Of a stretch of DNA of 64,000 bases, positions 1 to 7,921 are shown in pieces. This stretch comes from Sphaerisporangium perillae (lineage in GTDB: Bacteria; Actinomycetota; Actinomycetes; Streptosporangiales; Streptosporangiaceae): positions 62,001 to 126,000 of the forward strand of contig NZ_JALLPO010000012.1 of the NCBI RefSeq assembly GCF_023276435.1, read 5' to 3'. The notes below the pieces were generated by a model, which searched no databases, was not told the origin of the DNA, and saw only the letters and a list, made by a program, of their open reading frames with translations. The translations under genes and the position numbers were made by a program. The stretch's first letter is position 1; each line of letters begins with the position of its first letter.

Positions 1-462
1 TTCCTCCAGGAGCAGCCCTCAAGGTTGCTCCGCACACCGGTGCTCGCCGCACCACTCCTCAGGAGGATCTCCGCCGACCGTCTCGCGATCTCACTCCTCG
101 GCGCGAACGGCGGCGTTTCCTCAGACCAAGCCCGTCCGGCCATTGCGAGTGCCGCCGCCCAACTGCACCGGCCCGGCGTCGCCCGCCGTACGGCCCACCG
201 GCTCCGGGCCGCGAACCACCCCACCGAACGCGCCGCTCTCCAAGCCCTGCTCAGCGGGACAAAGCCGGTCTCAGTCCCGGTCCACATCGTCGCCGGGCAG
301 CTGGATCCGCTGGTCGGCGATCCCGGCCCGGCCACCGTCACGACCATCCCCGCCACCGGACACCACCCGCACCTCACCCACCCCTCCGCCATCGCCACGA
401 TCATGCGGGGCATCATCGACGGATCGGGGCCGGGTGAGTCGGTGGCAGGCCGAACCTCGTGA
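1..462 (+). CDS. alpha/beta hydrolase, C-terminal part (5' end outside window)
   Basis: The reading frame is already open at base 1, so only about the last 153 residues are present. The part seen fits the end of an alpha/beta-hydrolase fold: a VPVHIVAGQLDPLV strand carrying the usual acid residue region, followed about 25 residues later by IPATGHHPHLTHP, where the first His of the HH pair is the expected catalytic histidine. The nucleophile elbow would lie upstream of the window. It converges on the rhomboid-like gene with a gap of about 45 bases. Substrate cannot be told from this half. Confidence 0.6.
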   Translation, partial: FLQEQPSRLLRTPVLAAPLLRRISADRLAISLLGANGGVSSDQARPAIASAAAQLHRPGVARRTAHRLRAANHPTERAALQALLSGTKPVSVPVHIVAGQLDPLVGDPGPATVTTIPATGHHPHLTHPSAIATIMRGIIDGSGPGESVAGRTS

Positions 463-507
463 ACACCGCGGGGTCGTGGAAGGCGTGGGCCCGGCCCAGA
501 CTCGGCC

Positions 508-1272
508 TCACCGGGTAGCCCGCTCTACGCCCCCTGTGCCCGCGAGCGTGGCCTTCTGCGGCACCCGGGACAGGACTGCCGCGGTGACCAGGCCGCACAC
601 CAAGGCGACGCCGTGGTGGTCGGCGAAGGCCACCAGGACGAGACCGGCGACGGCGCCGATGGCAGGAAAGGCCCACCGGGGGAACCGCTCCCGGCGGGCG
701 ACCATCTGCACGCCGAGCGCGCTGATCACCGCCGTGGCTATCACCCCTGCGATGGAGTACCCGAGCACCCCGGTCCCCACGCTAGCGAGGGCGTAGTACG
801 CGCCGGCCGCGCCCGCGAGCCCGCCGTCCGGGACTGCCGCCAGCAGTCCCTTCCCGGAGGCCGTCGTACCCCTGGCGGTCGGCTCGCCTGACAGGGCGGC
901 GATCATCAGGCCGCCCGCGAGCCCGCAGACGGCGATCGAGTTGCCGGCGCCGGCGTGACCGAACAGGCAGCCGGCCGCCTGGCCGCCCGCCGCGCCCGCC
1001 GCGTACAGCAGGAGCCACCGCGCGCGCCCGAGGAGGCGTTCGGCCAGGAAGCCCAGCACCGCGAGCGTCGCGAGGTTGTAGACGGTGCCGAAGACGCCGC
1101 CGTCCTGGAAGACCAGCGAAGTCAGCAGCCGCCACCACTCGCCCGCCGCGATGGCCGAGAGGTCGCGCCTGAACGCCTTCTCCAACGCGGGGTGGGCGAG
1201 CTGAAGCAGGCTCGGCACCGCCGTGATGACGAAGGCGGCGAGGGTCAGGCCTGGGAAGCGGGTCTTGGTCAC
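508..1272 (-). CDS. rhomboid-family intramembrane protein
   Basis: A multi-helix membrane protein of about 254 residues with the rhomboid pattern. An early WWRLLTSLVFQDGG segment (the usual WR...F.H.g..H.l.N region in diverged form) precedes a GNSIAVCGLAGG helix holding a likely catalytic Ser near residue 112 and a DHHGVALVCGL helix holding the likely catalytic His near 219-220. Rhomboids cleave transmembrane substrates within the bilayer. The motif here is GNS-I rather than G-S-G, so activity is not certain. I chose the GTG at 1272, just before TKTRFPG; an upstream start at 1338 would add 22 unlikely residues. The substrate is unknown. Confidence 0.65.
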   Translation of the reverse strand: MTKTRFPGLTLAAFVITAVPSLLQLAHPALEKAFRRDLSAIAAGEWWRLLTSLVFQDGGVFGTVYNLATLAVLGFLAERLLGRARWLLLYAAGAAGGQAAGCLFGHAGAGNSIAVCGLAGGLMIAALSGEPTARGTTASGKGLLAAVPDGGLAGAAGAYYALASVGTGVLGYSIAGVIATAVISALGVQMVARRERFPRWAFPAIGAVAGLVLVAFADHHGVALVCGLVTAAVLSRVPQKATLAGTGGVERATR

Positions 1273-1449
1273 GGCAAGAATCGTGCCAGGAACGGCTCTG
1301 TCCCGGCAGAGAGCGATATCGCACGTGTGCCGGGACAAATGTCACATCAACCGGGGACGGGCAGGATTGACCGGCCGAGAGCGGCAGGCGGCGGGCCCTC
1401 GCGGCCATTCAGGCGGGGGCCCCGCGGCCGGTCAGGCGGGTGGCGAGGC

Positions 1450-2361
1450 TCAACCGATGGTGAGGACGACTCTGCCGCGGCCGTGTCCGGTCTCCACCTC
1501 ACGGTGCGCGTCGGCCGCGCCATCCAATGGGAAGGTGCTACGGACGTGGATGCGCAGTTTCCCCTGCGTGTACAGGTCGGCGAGCTCGGCGAGCCGAGCC
1601 GCCGAGCGCAGGTTGGGCGTGACCCGGATACCGAGTTCCCGCGCCCTGCCGTGCTCGACGAGCGTAAGGATCCGATCCCGGTCGGCTACCAGGGCCAGCG
1701 ACACGGTCAGCGCGTCGCCGCCGGCTCCGTCCAGGGCGGCGTCCACGCCGTCGGGTGCGACCGCCTGCACCCGTTCCAGCAGGCCATCGCCGTACGCGAC
1801 CGGGATCGCGCCGAGCGAGCGGAGGTAGTCGTGGTTCGCCTCGCTGCCGGTGCCGATGACGGTGGCCCCCCACTGCGCCGCCAACTGGACCGCGACCGTG
1901 CCGACCGCGCCGGCCGCCCCATGGACGAGCACGGTGTCGCCCTTGCCGGCGCGCAACTCCTGCAGCGCGATGTGCGCGGTCTGCGCCCCGGCACTGAACC
2001 CACCGGCGACCTCCCACGGCATGCCGGCGGGTTTGGCGGTGACCTGCTCGGCGGGGACGACCAGGTATTCGGCGTAGGAGTTGAGCTGCCCGAAGCCGAG
2101 CACTTCGGCACCGGCCGCGACGCCGGTGACGCCGTCGCCGACCTGGTCGACCACGCCGGCGAACTCGTTGCCAGGAATCTTGGGCAGACCTGGTGCCACA
2201 CCCGGCGGTGTCCAGCCCGCTCGCACCGCACAGTCGTACGGTTGTACTCCGGCGGCCTTGACGTGGACCCGGACCTGCCCGGTACCGGCCTGCGGGGTGT
2301 CGATCTCCATCAGCCGTAGCACGTCCGGACCGCCGTATCGCGAGAATGCCGCTGCTTTCAT
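1450..2361 (-). CDS. NADP-dependent MDR oxidoreductase (quinone oxidoreductase type)
   Basis: About 303 residues of the medium-chain dehydrogenase/reductase superfamily without the zinc ligands, as in NADPH:quinone reductases. The N-terminal GroES-like part starts MKAAAFSRYGGPDVL. A Rossmann motif VLVHGAAGAVGTVAVQLA lies in the middle and the end reads GHGRGRVVLTIG. The ATG at 2361 is preceded by GAAGGTGG. The predicted role is reduction of quinones or enones with NADPH in the cytosol. A MerR/SoxR-like dyad lies about 40 bases upstream, which would suit induction by redox-cycling or electrophilic compounds. The exact substrate is not visible. Confidence 0.85.
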   Translation of the reverse strand: MKAAAFSRYGGPDVLRLMEIDTPQAGTGQVRVHVKAAGVQPYDCAVRAGWTPPGVAPGLPKIPGNEFAGVVDQVGDGVTGVAAGAEVLGFGQLNSYAEYLVVPAEQVTAKPAGMPWEVAGGFSAGAQTAHIALQELRAGKGDTVLVHGAAGAVGTVAVQLAAQWGATVIGTGSEANHDYLRSLGAIPVAYGDGLLERVQAVAPDGVDAALDGAGGDALTVSLALVADRDRILTLVEHGRARELGIRVTPNLRSAARLAELADLYTQGKLRIHVRSTFPLDGAADAHREVETGHGRGRVVLTIG

Positions 2362-2403
2362 CAAGGCCACCTTCGTTGTCGTCAATGACGACCGAGTCTC
2401 TAA

Positions 2404-2421
2404 CTTCAACCTTGGTTGAGG
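2404..2421 (-). promoter_or_regulatory. MerR/SoxR-like operator upstream of the oxidoreductase
   Basis: On the plus strand CTTCAACC-TT-GGTTGAGG is a near-perfect dyad (7 of 8 pairs). Read on the minus strand it follows directly on TTGACC, a good -35 box (2420-2425), and fills the spacer before a weak -10 (GAGACT, spacer about 19). A dyad inside an overlong spacer is the layout used by MerR-family activators, and CCTCAA-N6-TTGAAG resembles SoxR boxes. The regulator itself is not in this window. Confidence 0.45.
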
Positions 2422-2693
2422 TCAAGCGAGGAGCCGCGACGCGCACGCAGCTCGGAAGCAGGGTTGGCGGAAGACGGCTCGACTTCACTGACACAAGGTG
2501 GCAGTGAAGCGGCTCTACGGTGCAGCCATGGCTTTCGCAGACCGATGTGCTTCGTCCGCTTGGGCCGGTCGCTGGTCGGACGCGTAGGGGCGTTGCCGCC
2601 GGTGCTCGGCGATCCGCTTCCCCAAAAGCACGACCTGATCTTGACGCTCATCTCGCCGATTCGCCTCCCCCAAGGCACGACAGGAGACCGCTC

Positions 2694-3161
2694 ATGAACG
2701 ACTTTGACTTCTACGCCGGCACGTGGGACGTCACCAACCGCCGACGGACGGACTTCCTCGAAGAGACGTGCTTCTTCCAGGAAGCGACCGAGTGGGAGGA
2801 GTTCCCGGCCGTCAGCCGGGCCTCCCGGCATTTCGAGGGCGGGGCGAACTTCGACGAGATCGAGTTCCCAACGAAGGGCTTCGGCGGTCTCACCTTGCGG
2901 CTGTACGACCCCGAACGCGAGGAGTGGTCGCTGTACTGGGTCAATAGCCGGACCGGCACGCTGACCACGCCGGTCGTCGGCCGGTTCATCGACGGCCGGG
3001 GTGAGTTCTACGGGGACGACACCCTGGCGGGCAAGGAGATCCGGGTGCGCTACATCTGGTCGGGCATCACCGCGAACTCCGCCCGCTGGGAGCAGGCGTT
3101 CTCGGTGGACGGGGAGAAGACCTGGATCACGAACTGGATCATGGAGTCAACCCGCCGCTGA
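2694..3161 (+). CDS. small uncharacterised protein, lipocalin-like DFDFYAGTWDV family
   Basis: A cytosolic protein of 155 residues with no signal peptide or membrane segment. It opens MNDFDFYAGTWDVTNRR and is rich in short strands with aromatic residues (LRLYDPEREEWSLYWV, WEQAFSVDGEKTWITNW), as expected of a beta-barrel fold of the DUF1579/lipocalin-like kind. The ATG at 2694 has AGGAGA seven bases upstream. It is followed at once by a strong hairpin terminator, so it is a single-gene unit. No biochemical role can be assigned. Confidence 0.7.
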   Translation: MNDFDFYAGTWDVTNRRRTDFLEETCFFQEATEWEEFPAVSRASRHFEGGANFDEIEFPTKGFGGLTLRLYDPEREEWSLYWVNSRTGTLTTPVVGRFIDGRGEFYGDDTLAGKEIRVRYIWSGITANSARWEQAFSVDGEKTWITNWIMESTRR

Positions 3162-3169
3162 CCTTGCGC

Positions 3170-3206
3170 CGTGTGTCTCGTCCTTCATGGATGAGACACA
3201 CGGCCT
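3170..3206 (+). terminator. Rho-independent-like hairpin
   Basis: The 12-bp arms GCCGTGTGTCTC (3170-3181) and GAGACACACGGC (3195-3206) pair perfectly, extended by GTCC/GGAT with a wobble pair around a TTCAT loop. It starts nine bases after the stop of the preceding gene. There is no T-tract, as is common in high-GC actinobacteria. Confidence 0.75.
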
Positions 3207-3348
3207 CTTCGTCATTGGTGGGCGGTCTTGCACGGCCCTGGGGGCCTTGGTGCGGGTGATCCCATGTCGGCCCCTGTCACGGTGGTCGAGGACGACGAGG
3301 TGATCCGTAAGACGGTCACCCGGCTGCCGCTTCCCTGATCCAGGATTG

Positions 3349-3377
3349 GATGTTACTGTAACTTTAGTTACAACATC
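3349..3377. promoter_or_regulatory. overlapping GTTAC/GTAAC operator dyads
   Basis: TGTAAC-TTTA-GTTACA (3357-3372) is a perfect dyad. It shares its left arm with a second dyad GTTAC-T-GTAAC (3352-3362), and GATGTT (3349) / AACATC (3372-3377) flank them. The cluster sits about 35-60 bases before the next gene, where a repressor or activator of the HxlR, MarR or TetR kind would bind. It is AT-rich against its surroundings, so it probably overlaps the promoter. Confidence 0.5.
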
Positions 3378-3410
3378 TAACCAAAGAACCAGCATCTTAG
3401 GAGATGGGTC

Positions 3411-4463
3411 ATGGAAGCGACCGAGATCGTGTTGCCAGGCGTGGTGGAGCCGGAGGCGCTGCAGGTGCGGGTCAGGGAGCTCCCCCGGCTCGAGGTTGGA
3501 CAGGCGCTGGTGCGGGTGGAGGCGAGCGGGGTGTCGTTCGCCGAGCAGCAGATGCGCCGGGGGAAGTACTACGACCAGCCCGCGTTCCCGTTCGTCCCCG
3601 GCTACGACCTGGTGGGGACCGTCGAAGCCGTCGGGGACGAGGCCGCCGCGGACGCCGCCCGCATCTCCGTCGGGCAGCGGGTCGCCGCTCTCACGAAGAT
3701 CGGCGGCTGGGCCGACCGTGTCGTGCTCGACCTGGCCGACCTGGTTCCGGTACCGGACGGGGTGAGCGCCGCGGAGGCCGAGACGGTCGTGGTCAACGGC
3801 ATCACCGCATGGCGGATGCTGCACCGGACCGCCCGGGTGCGCGCCGATCAGACGATCGTCGTGCTCGGGGCGAGCGGCGGGGTCGGGTCGACGCTCGTCC
3901 AGCTGGCCCGGCATGCCGGGATCCGCGTGATCGGGACGGCCTCGCCGCGTGGTCACGACCGCCTCCGCGGCCTTGGCGTGATCCCCGTCGACTACCACGA
4001 TGACGTGCCCGCGCGGGTGCGCGAGCTCGCGCCGGACGGCGTGGCGGCGGTGTTCGACCATGTCGGCGGGCCCGGCGTCGTCGACTCGTGGCGGATGCTC
4101 GGGCGCGGCGGCACGCTGGTCTCGTACGGCAGCGCGTCCACCCGCGACCAGCCGGGCAGCGGGCAACTGACGGTGCTCAAGCTGGTGGCCAGGCTGGCGG
4201 TCTGGAACGCCCTGCCGAACGGGCGTCGCGCGTACTTCTTCAACCTGTGGGCCGGCAAGGCACGCCATCTCGACCGCTATCGCGCCGAGCTGCGCGCCGA
4301 CCTGGGGCGGCTGTTCGCCCTGCTGGCAGCCAGGGACATCACCGCGCAGGTCGCTCGCACCTTCCCGCTGACCGGCGCGGCGGCCGCACTGCGCTACGCC
4401 GAGGCCGGCGGTTTCACCGGCAAGGTCGTCATCGTGCCCGGCCATCCCGAGGCGAACGCGTGA
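3411..4463 (+). CDS. zinc-less MDR oxidoreductase (enone/quinone reductase type)
   Basis: 350 residues of the MDR superfamily. The N-terminal substrate half has GVSFAEQQMRRGKYYDQPAFPFVPGYD and the NADPH site reads IVVLGASGGVGSTLVQLARHAG near residues 150-170. The end, GGFTGKVVIVPG, is typical of quinone oxidoreductases, and no catalytic zinc cysteines are seen. The ATG at 3411 follows AGGAGATGG. The gene stands behind the GTTAC dyad cluster and overlaps the 3' end of the convergent STAS gene by about 35 bases. It is a different branch from the oxidoreductase at 1450-2361. The natural substrate is unknown. Confidence 0.85.
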   Translation: MEATEIVLPGVVEPEALQVRVRELPRLEVGQALVRVEASGVSFAEQQMRRGKYYDQPAFPFVPGYDLVGTVEAVGDEAAADAARISVGQRVAALTKIGGWADRVVLDLADLVPVPDGVSAAEAETVVVNGITAWRMLHRTARVRADQTIVVLGASGGVGSTLVQLARHAGIRVIGTASPRGHDRLRGLGVIPVDYHDDVPARVRELAPDGVAAVFDHVGGPGVVDSWRMLGRGGTLVSYGSASTRDQPGSGQLTVLKLVARLAVWNALPNGRRAYFFNLWAGKARHLDRYRAELRADLGRLFALLAARDITAQVARTFPLTGAAAALRYAEAGGFTGKVVIVPGHPEANA

Positions 4464-4860
4464 ACACGGCCGCGAGCTTCGCGGATCCGGCTCCCGTCCC
4501 GGACGCCGGCGACCAGCCGGTGAGGTCGAGCAGGCGCCGCACCAGTGGGGACGCCGACCGCAACGTCAGAACATGATCGCCCTCCAGCCGGGCGGCGGCG
4601 GCGACCAGGATACGCAGGCTGCCGACATCGATGAACGTCAGGCCGCTCAGATCGACGCAGATGTCGCGGCTGCTCCCCATCGCGGCCAGCGCCCTGATCA
4701 GAGCGGGCAGGGTCGTGGCGTCGAGGTCACCGTCGACGCGCAGGCCACGATGCTCGACGAGCGCGGTGATGCGCGGATCCCGGTCGAAGGCCGCGAGGGG
4801 GGTGCGGATCGGTTCGGCTCCGAGTCCGTGAGCGCTGCCGGCCATTTCCATGCTGTTCAT
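4429..4860 (-). CDS. STAS-domain protein (anti-sigma factor antagonist type)
   Basis: About 143 residues. The core VDGDLDATTLPALIRALAAM followed by DICVDLSGLTFIDVGSLRIL is the STAS fold, with the switch loop DLSGLTFIDVGSL where the phosphorylatable Ser normally follows D; here Gly-Ser occupies that spot. Such proteins bind anti-sigma kinases of the RsbW class. The ATG at 4860 is preceded by AGGAGACGGC. The N-terminal 30 residues are a poorly conserved extension. No kinase or phosphatase partner lies beside it, so its sigma-factor pathway cannot be named. Confidence 0.8.
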   Translation of the reverse strand: MNSMEMAGSAHGLGAEPIRTPLAAFDRDPRITALVEHRGLRVDGDLDATTLPALIRALAAMGSSRDICVDLSGLTFIDVGSLRILVAAAARLEGDHVLTLRSASPLVRRLLDLTGWSPASGTGAGSAKLAAVFTRSPRDGRAR

Positions 4861-5253
4861 GCCGTCTCCTATGGGACTGGACAAGATGACCGCACGGCTA
4901 CAGACGGCATAGAAACGTTGCGATGGTGTCAGCGAGATCGTCGTGATGGCTTAATCATCCGCCCAGCTCGACGGAGCGGAAACCAGCGATCGTGACCTGA
5001 CTTATCACCGCCGGTGATGACTGGAGGTGTCGTCGTGGGCAGGCAGAATGGCCGCCCGGTCCGGGAGCGGGTTCCAACCCCCCATGACACGGCGAGCCGG
5101 ACGAGAATGCCTGGTCAGGTCGACGGCGTCGGACCCGTGATCGCGGCCGGTGATGAGGCTTGCTGGGATTGGACGTTTCCCCTGGTCCGCCGATCGCGTT
5201 GACTGAAAGACGTTCAGTCGGCGCACCTCGCGTCGCTGTCGCCTGGGGGGGAC
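4861..5253. other. intergenic region between STAS and zinc-finger genes
   Basis: No convincing gene is seen in these 393 bases. It holds two dyads: ATCACCG-C-CGGTGAT (5004-5018) and the 19-bp operator listed separately at 5201-5219. It must contain the divergent promoters of the STAS gene and the zinc-finger/desaturase operon. Confidence 0.5.
5201..5219. promoter_or_regulatory. TetR-type palindromic operator
   Basis: GACTGAA-AGACG-TTCAGTC is a perfect 7-5-7 inverted repeat overlapping a TTGACT -35-like hexamer (5199-5204), about 35 bases before the zinc-finger gene. The size and symmetry suit a TetR-family dimer. No TetR gene is adjacent. Confidence 0.5.
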
Positions 5254-5568
5254 ATGATGACCCAGGACATGCAAGGCATGAACATGGCCGTACGCGGCGG
5301 CCTGAACGGTCAGGCGCCGCGCTGTGACCACCTCGATATGGTCCCGGCGGCGGAACCCGGGTTGCCGGAATGCGAGAAGTGCCTGGCGTCCGGCTTGAGC
5401 TGGGAGCGCCTGCTGGTGTGCCTGACATGCGGGTGGGTCGCCTGCTCGGACGATTCGTCGGGTGGTCACGCCCAGGAGCACTACAGGGAGACCGACCACC
5501 CGGTGGTCTCCGCCTTGGAACCTGAGACGGCTTGGCGCTGGTGCTACGTGCACGGGCGGACCGTGTGA
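5254..5568 (+). CDS. UBP-type zinc-finger protein
   Basis: A 104-residue protein carrying a ZnF-UBP domain. Visible ligands are C24/H26, C40/C43, C56/C59, C64, H72, H76 and H82, with the typical LVCLTCGWVACS and GGHAQEHYRETDHPV blocks and a closing WCYVHG. In eukaryotes this fold binds free ubiquitin C-termini, but bacteria lack ubiquitin. The gene lies 16 bases before the desaturase on the same strand behind one operator, so an accessory role in desaturation or its regulation is an inference. The ATG at 5254 has a G-rich ribosome-binding site, and a second ATG follows at once. Confidence 0.85.
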   Translation: MMTQDMQGMNMAVRGGLNGQAPRCDHLDMVPAAEPGLPECEKCLASGLSWERLLVCLTCGWVACSDDSSGGHAQEHYRETDHPVVSALEPETAWRWCYVHGRTV

Positions 5569-5584
5569 GCGGACGGAAGAGGTT

Positions 5585-6604
5585 ATGACTGTTTCCGAAC
5601 AAGCGGTGCGAGATCGGGAGGTCTACGACGGCGTATCCCCCTTCCCCCGGGCCGCGGAGCACGCTCCGGCGGGCGGAGCACAGGTAGGCCTGACCGGGGC
5701 GATCGTCATCGTGCCGTTCGTCGCGTTGGGGACCGGGATCTGGCTGGCGTGGGGCACCGGGGTCACGCTCACCGATCTGCTGCTGGCAGGGGTCTTCTAC
5801 GTGGTGACCGGGCTCGGGGTGACGGTCGGGTTCCACCGGCTGTTCACCCATGGGTCCTTCACGGCCCGGCCGTGGCTGCGCGTTGTCCTGGCGATGGCCG
5901 GGTCGATGAGCTTTCAGGGCAACCTGATCGACTGGGTGGCGGTCCACCGCCGCCATCATGCGTTCACCGACCGCCCTGGCGATCCGCACTCGCCCTACCG
6001 GTACGGCGCCGGCCTGCGTGGGCAGCTACAGGGGCTTGCCCACGCCCACCTCGGCTGGATGTTCGCCGACGATCAGACTCCGGTCACCCGCTACGCCCCC
6101 GACCTGCTCGCCGATCCGGCGATGGCAAGGGTGGCGCGCGCCTTCCCCGCCCTGTGCGCGGTGTCGCTGACGCTGCCGTTCCTGGCCGGCTGGGCGATCA
6201 GCGGCGAGCTGTACGGCGGGCTGACCGCGTTCCTTTGGGCCGGGCTGGTCCGGGTCGCCCTGCTGCAGCACGTCACCTGGAGCGTCAACTCCCTGTGCCA
6301 CGTGATCGGCAGCAGACCCTTCACCACGCGCCGCCATGATCGCTCCACCAACGTGTGGCCACTGGCCCTGTTGTCGTTCGGAGAGAGCTGGCACAACGGC
6401 CACCACAGCGAGCCCAGCTGCGCCCGCCACGGCCTGGACCGGCACCAGGTCGACCCCTCCGCCGGGCTGATCCGGGTCTTCGAGCGCCTGGGCTGGGCCA
6501 CCGGCGTGCACTGGCCCGATCGCGATCGCCTCGAACACCGCCGCGCCGCCCCGTCCGTGGAAGCGCGCGCATCCGCAGGTGATGCCGCCAGGAGGAAGGC
6601 CTGA
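5585..6604 (+). CDS. acyl-CoA/fatty acid delta-9-type desaturase
   Basis: An integral-membrane di-iron desaturase of 339 residues. The three histidine boxes are all present: HRLFTH, HRRHH and HNGHH, plus the later NSLCH motif, set between hydrophobic pairs (IVIVPFVALGTGIWLAW, LLLAGVFYVVTGLGV). It would insert a cis double bond into long acyl chains using O2 and an electron donor, keeping membranes fluid. The ATG at 5585 follows GGAAGAGG. No ferredoxin reductase partner is adjacent, and the upstream neighbour is the UBP-type zinc-finger protein. Confidence 0.88.
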   Translation: MTVSEQAVRDREVYDGVSPFPRAAEHAPAGGAQVGLTGAIVIVPFVALGTGIWLAWGTGVTLTDLLLAGVFYVVTGLGVTVGFHRLFTHGSFTARPWLRVVLAMAGSMSFQGNLIDWVAVHRRHHAFTDRPGDPHSPYRYGAGLRGQLQGLAHAHLGWMFADDQTPVTRYAPDLLADPAMARVARAFPALCAVSLTLPFLAGWAISGELYGGLTAFLWAGLVRVALLQHVTWSVNSLCHVIGSRPFTTRRHDRSTNVWPLALLSFGESWHNGHHSEPSCARHGLDRHQVDPSAGLIRVFERLGWATGVHWPDRDRLEHRRAAPSVEARASAGDAARRKA

Positions 6605-6752
6605 GACCGCATCACCGCCTGGACCGAGAGTGAGACGCGGCTACTCTCCAGGAAACGGTTCGCTTGCTGTACGGCCGCCGGCCGCCGCGGGGACCTAGGG
6701 TGGACCAAGACGGTCCGCATCAGCGCCGCCCAGGTGGAAAGGGGTGGCGGAC

Positions 6753-7694
6753 ATGGAGCTACGCCAGCTCCGCTACTTCGTGACGTTGGCCGAGGAACTG
6801 CATTTCGGCCGGGCGGCGACCCGCGAGCACATCGTGCAGTCCGCGCTGAGTCAGCAGATACAGCGGCTCGAGCGCGAGATCGGGGTGCGACTGCTGAATC
6901 GCAGCACCCACCACGTCGAGCTCACCCCGGCCGGCGTGGTCTTCCTCGTCGAGGCACGGCAGATCCTCGACCATGTGGGCCGGGCGGCGCACGCCGCACG
7001 AAGCGCCGCCGCGTCATCGCCCACGGTCCGGGTCGGCATCATCGACGCCAGCTACGATTCCATGCCGCAGATCCTGCGCGCCGTCCAGCAGAGCCATCCT
7101 GAGCTGACGATCCACCAGGTCGAGGCCGGCACCCCCGAGCAGTACCGGCAACTGGCCGATGGGCGCCTGGACATCGGGATCGGGCGCGCATCACAGGCCC
7201 CTCCCGAGGTGGCCTCCGAGTTGATCCGGCTCGATCCACTCGGCGTGCTCATCCCCGACGACCACCGCTTCGCCGCCCTGGACGGCGTGCCGGTCGCCGA
7301 CCTCGTGAACGAACCGCTCCTGCTCGGCGAGGACAGCCAAACGCCGGAGTTGAACCAGTTCGTCACCGAGCTGTGCCGCTCTGCCGGATTCTCGCCCACC
7401 ATCTACGAGGGAACCGTCGAGAGCAACCGCGCCGCCGCCGACCTCGTGCTCCAGCACCGCTGCGTACTCTGCGTTCCCTCCTCCTACCGCACGTCCAGCC
7501 AGCCGGGCACCATATGGCGTCCCCTGATCGAACCGACGACCCGCTACCCGTGGTCGCTCTTGTGGCGCTCGAGTGACCCGCCCCGCCACGTCGCCGCCGT
7601 CATCGACAGCGCCAGACGACTCGCCCGCCGGCTCGACTGGCTGGACACATCGGCCTCACCCACTAACGATCACCGTCGAGCCGGTACGTCTTGA
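6753..7694 (+). CDS. LysR-family transcriptional regulator
   Basis: About 313 residues. The N-terminal winged helix reads MELRQLRYFVTLAEELHFGRAA...QSALSQQIQRLEREIGVRLLNR, the canonical LysR helix-turn-helix. It is followed by a two-lobed effector domain starting near residue 90 (TVRVGIIDASYDSMPQIL). I prefer the ATG at 6753 because GGAAAGGGG lies about nine bases upstream; the GTG at 6744 would be too close. The neighbours are the desaturase upstream (same strand) and the OsmC gene downstream. Neither makes a clear target, so the effector and regulon are unknown. Confidence 0.85.
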   Translation: MELRQLRYFVTLAEELHFGRAATREHIVQSALSQQIQRLEREIGVRLLNRSTHHVELTPAGVVFLVEARQILDHVGRAAHAARSAAASSPTVRVGIIDASYDSMPQILRAVQQSHPELTIHQVEAGTPEQYRQLADGRLDIGIGRASQAPPEVASELIRLDPLGVLIPDDHRFAALDGVPVADLVNEPLLLGEDSQTPELNQFVTELCRSAGFSPTIYEGTVESNRAAADLVLQHRCVLCVPSSYRTSSQPGTIWRPLIEPTTRYPWSLLWRSSDPPRHVAAVIDSARRLARRLDWLDTSASPTNDHRRAGTS

Positions 7695-7844
7695 CCGCCC
7701 CGCTAAGGACGCTGCGCCCGCTGGACCATGATGGCGGCGTTAGCAGGCCCGGCACGTCGACGTGCCGCTCGCGTGCCCGTTCCAGCACCCTCGCCCATGG
7801 TCCAAGGTCCTCGGCGGTGTCAGGACGTTCGTCCAGCGATCCAC

Positions 7845-7857
7845 GGACGAAGTCCCC
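7845..7857 (-). promoter_or_regulatory. possible DosR/DevR-like box upstream of the OsmC-CBS pair
   Basis: The minus strand reads GGGGACTTCGTCC, close to the GGGACTT-N2-GTCC core of DevR sites. A similar GGACCTTGG element lies nearby at about 7798-7813. CBS-domain proteins are classic DosR-regulon members in mycobacteria, so the context fits, but the match is short and GC-rich background can produce it. Confidence 0.22.
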
Positions 7858-7921
7858 TACCGGACGGAGGCGCCGCGTGTGAACGGTGGAGAAAGGATCC
7901 GGCGGTCAATCGCACACGTTT

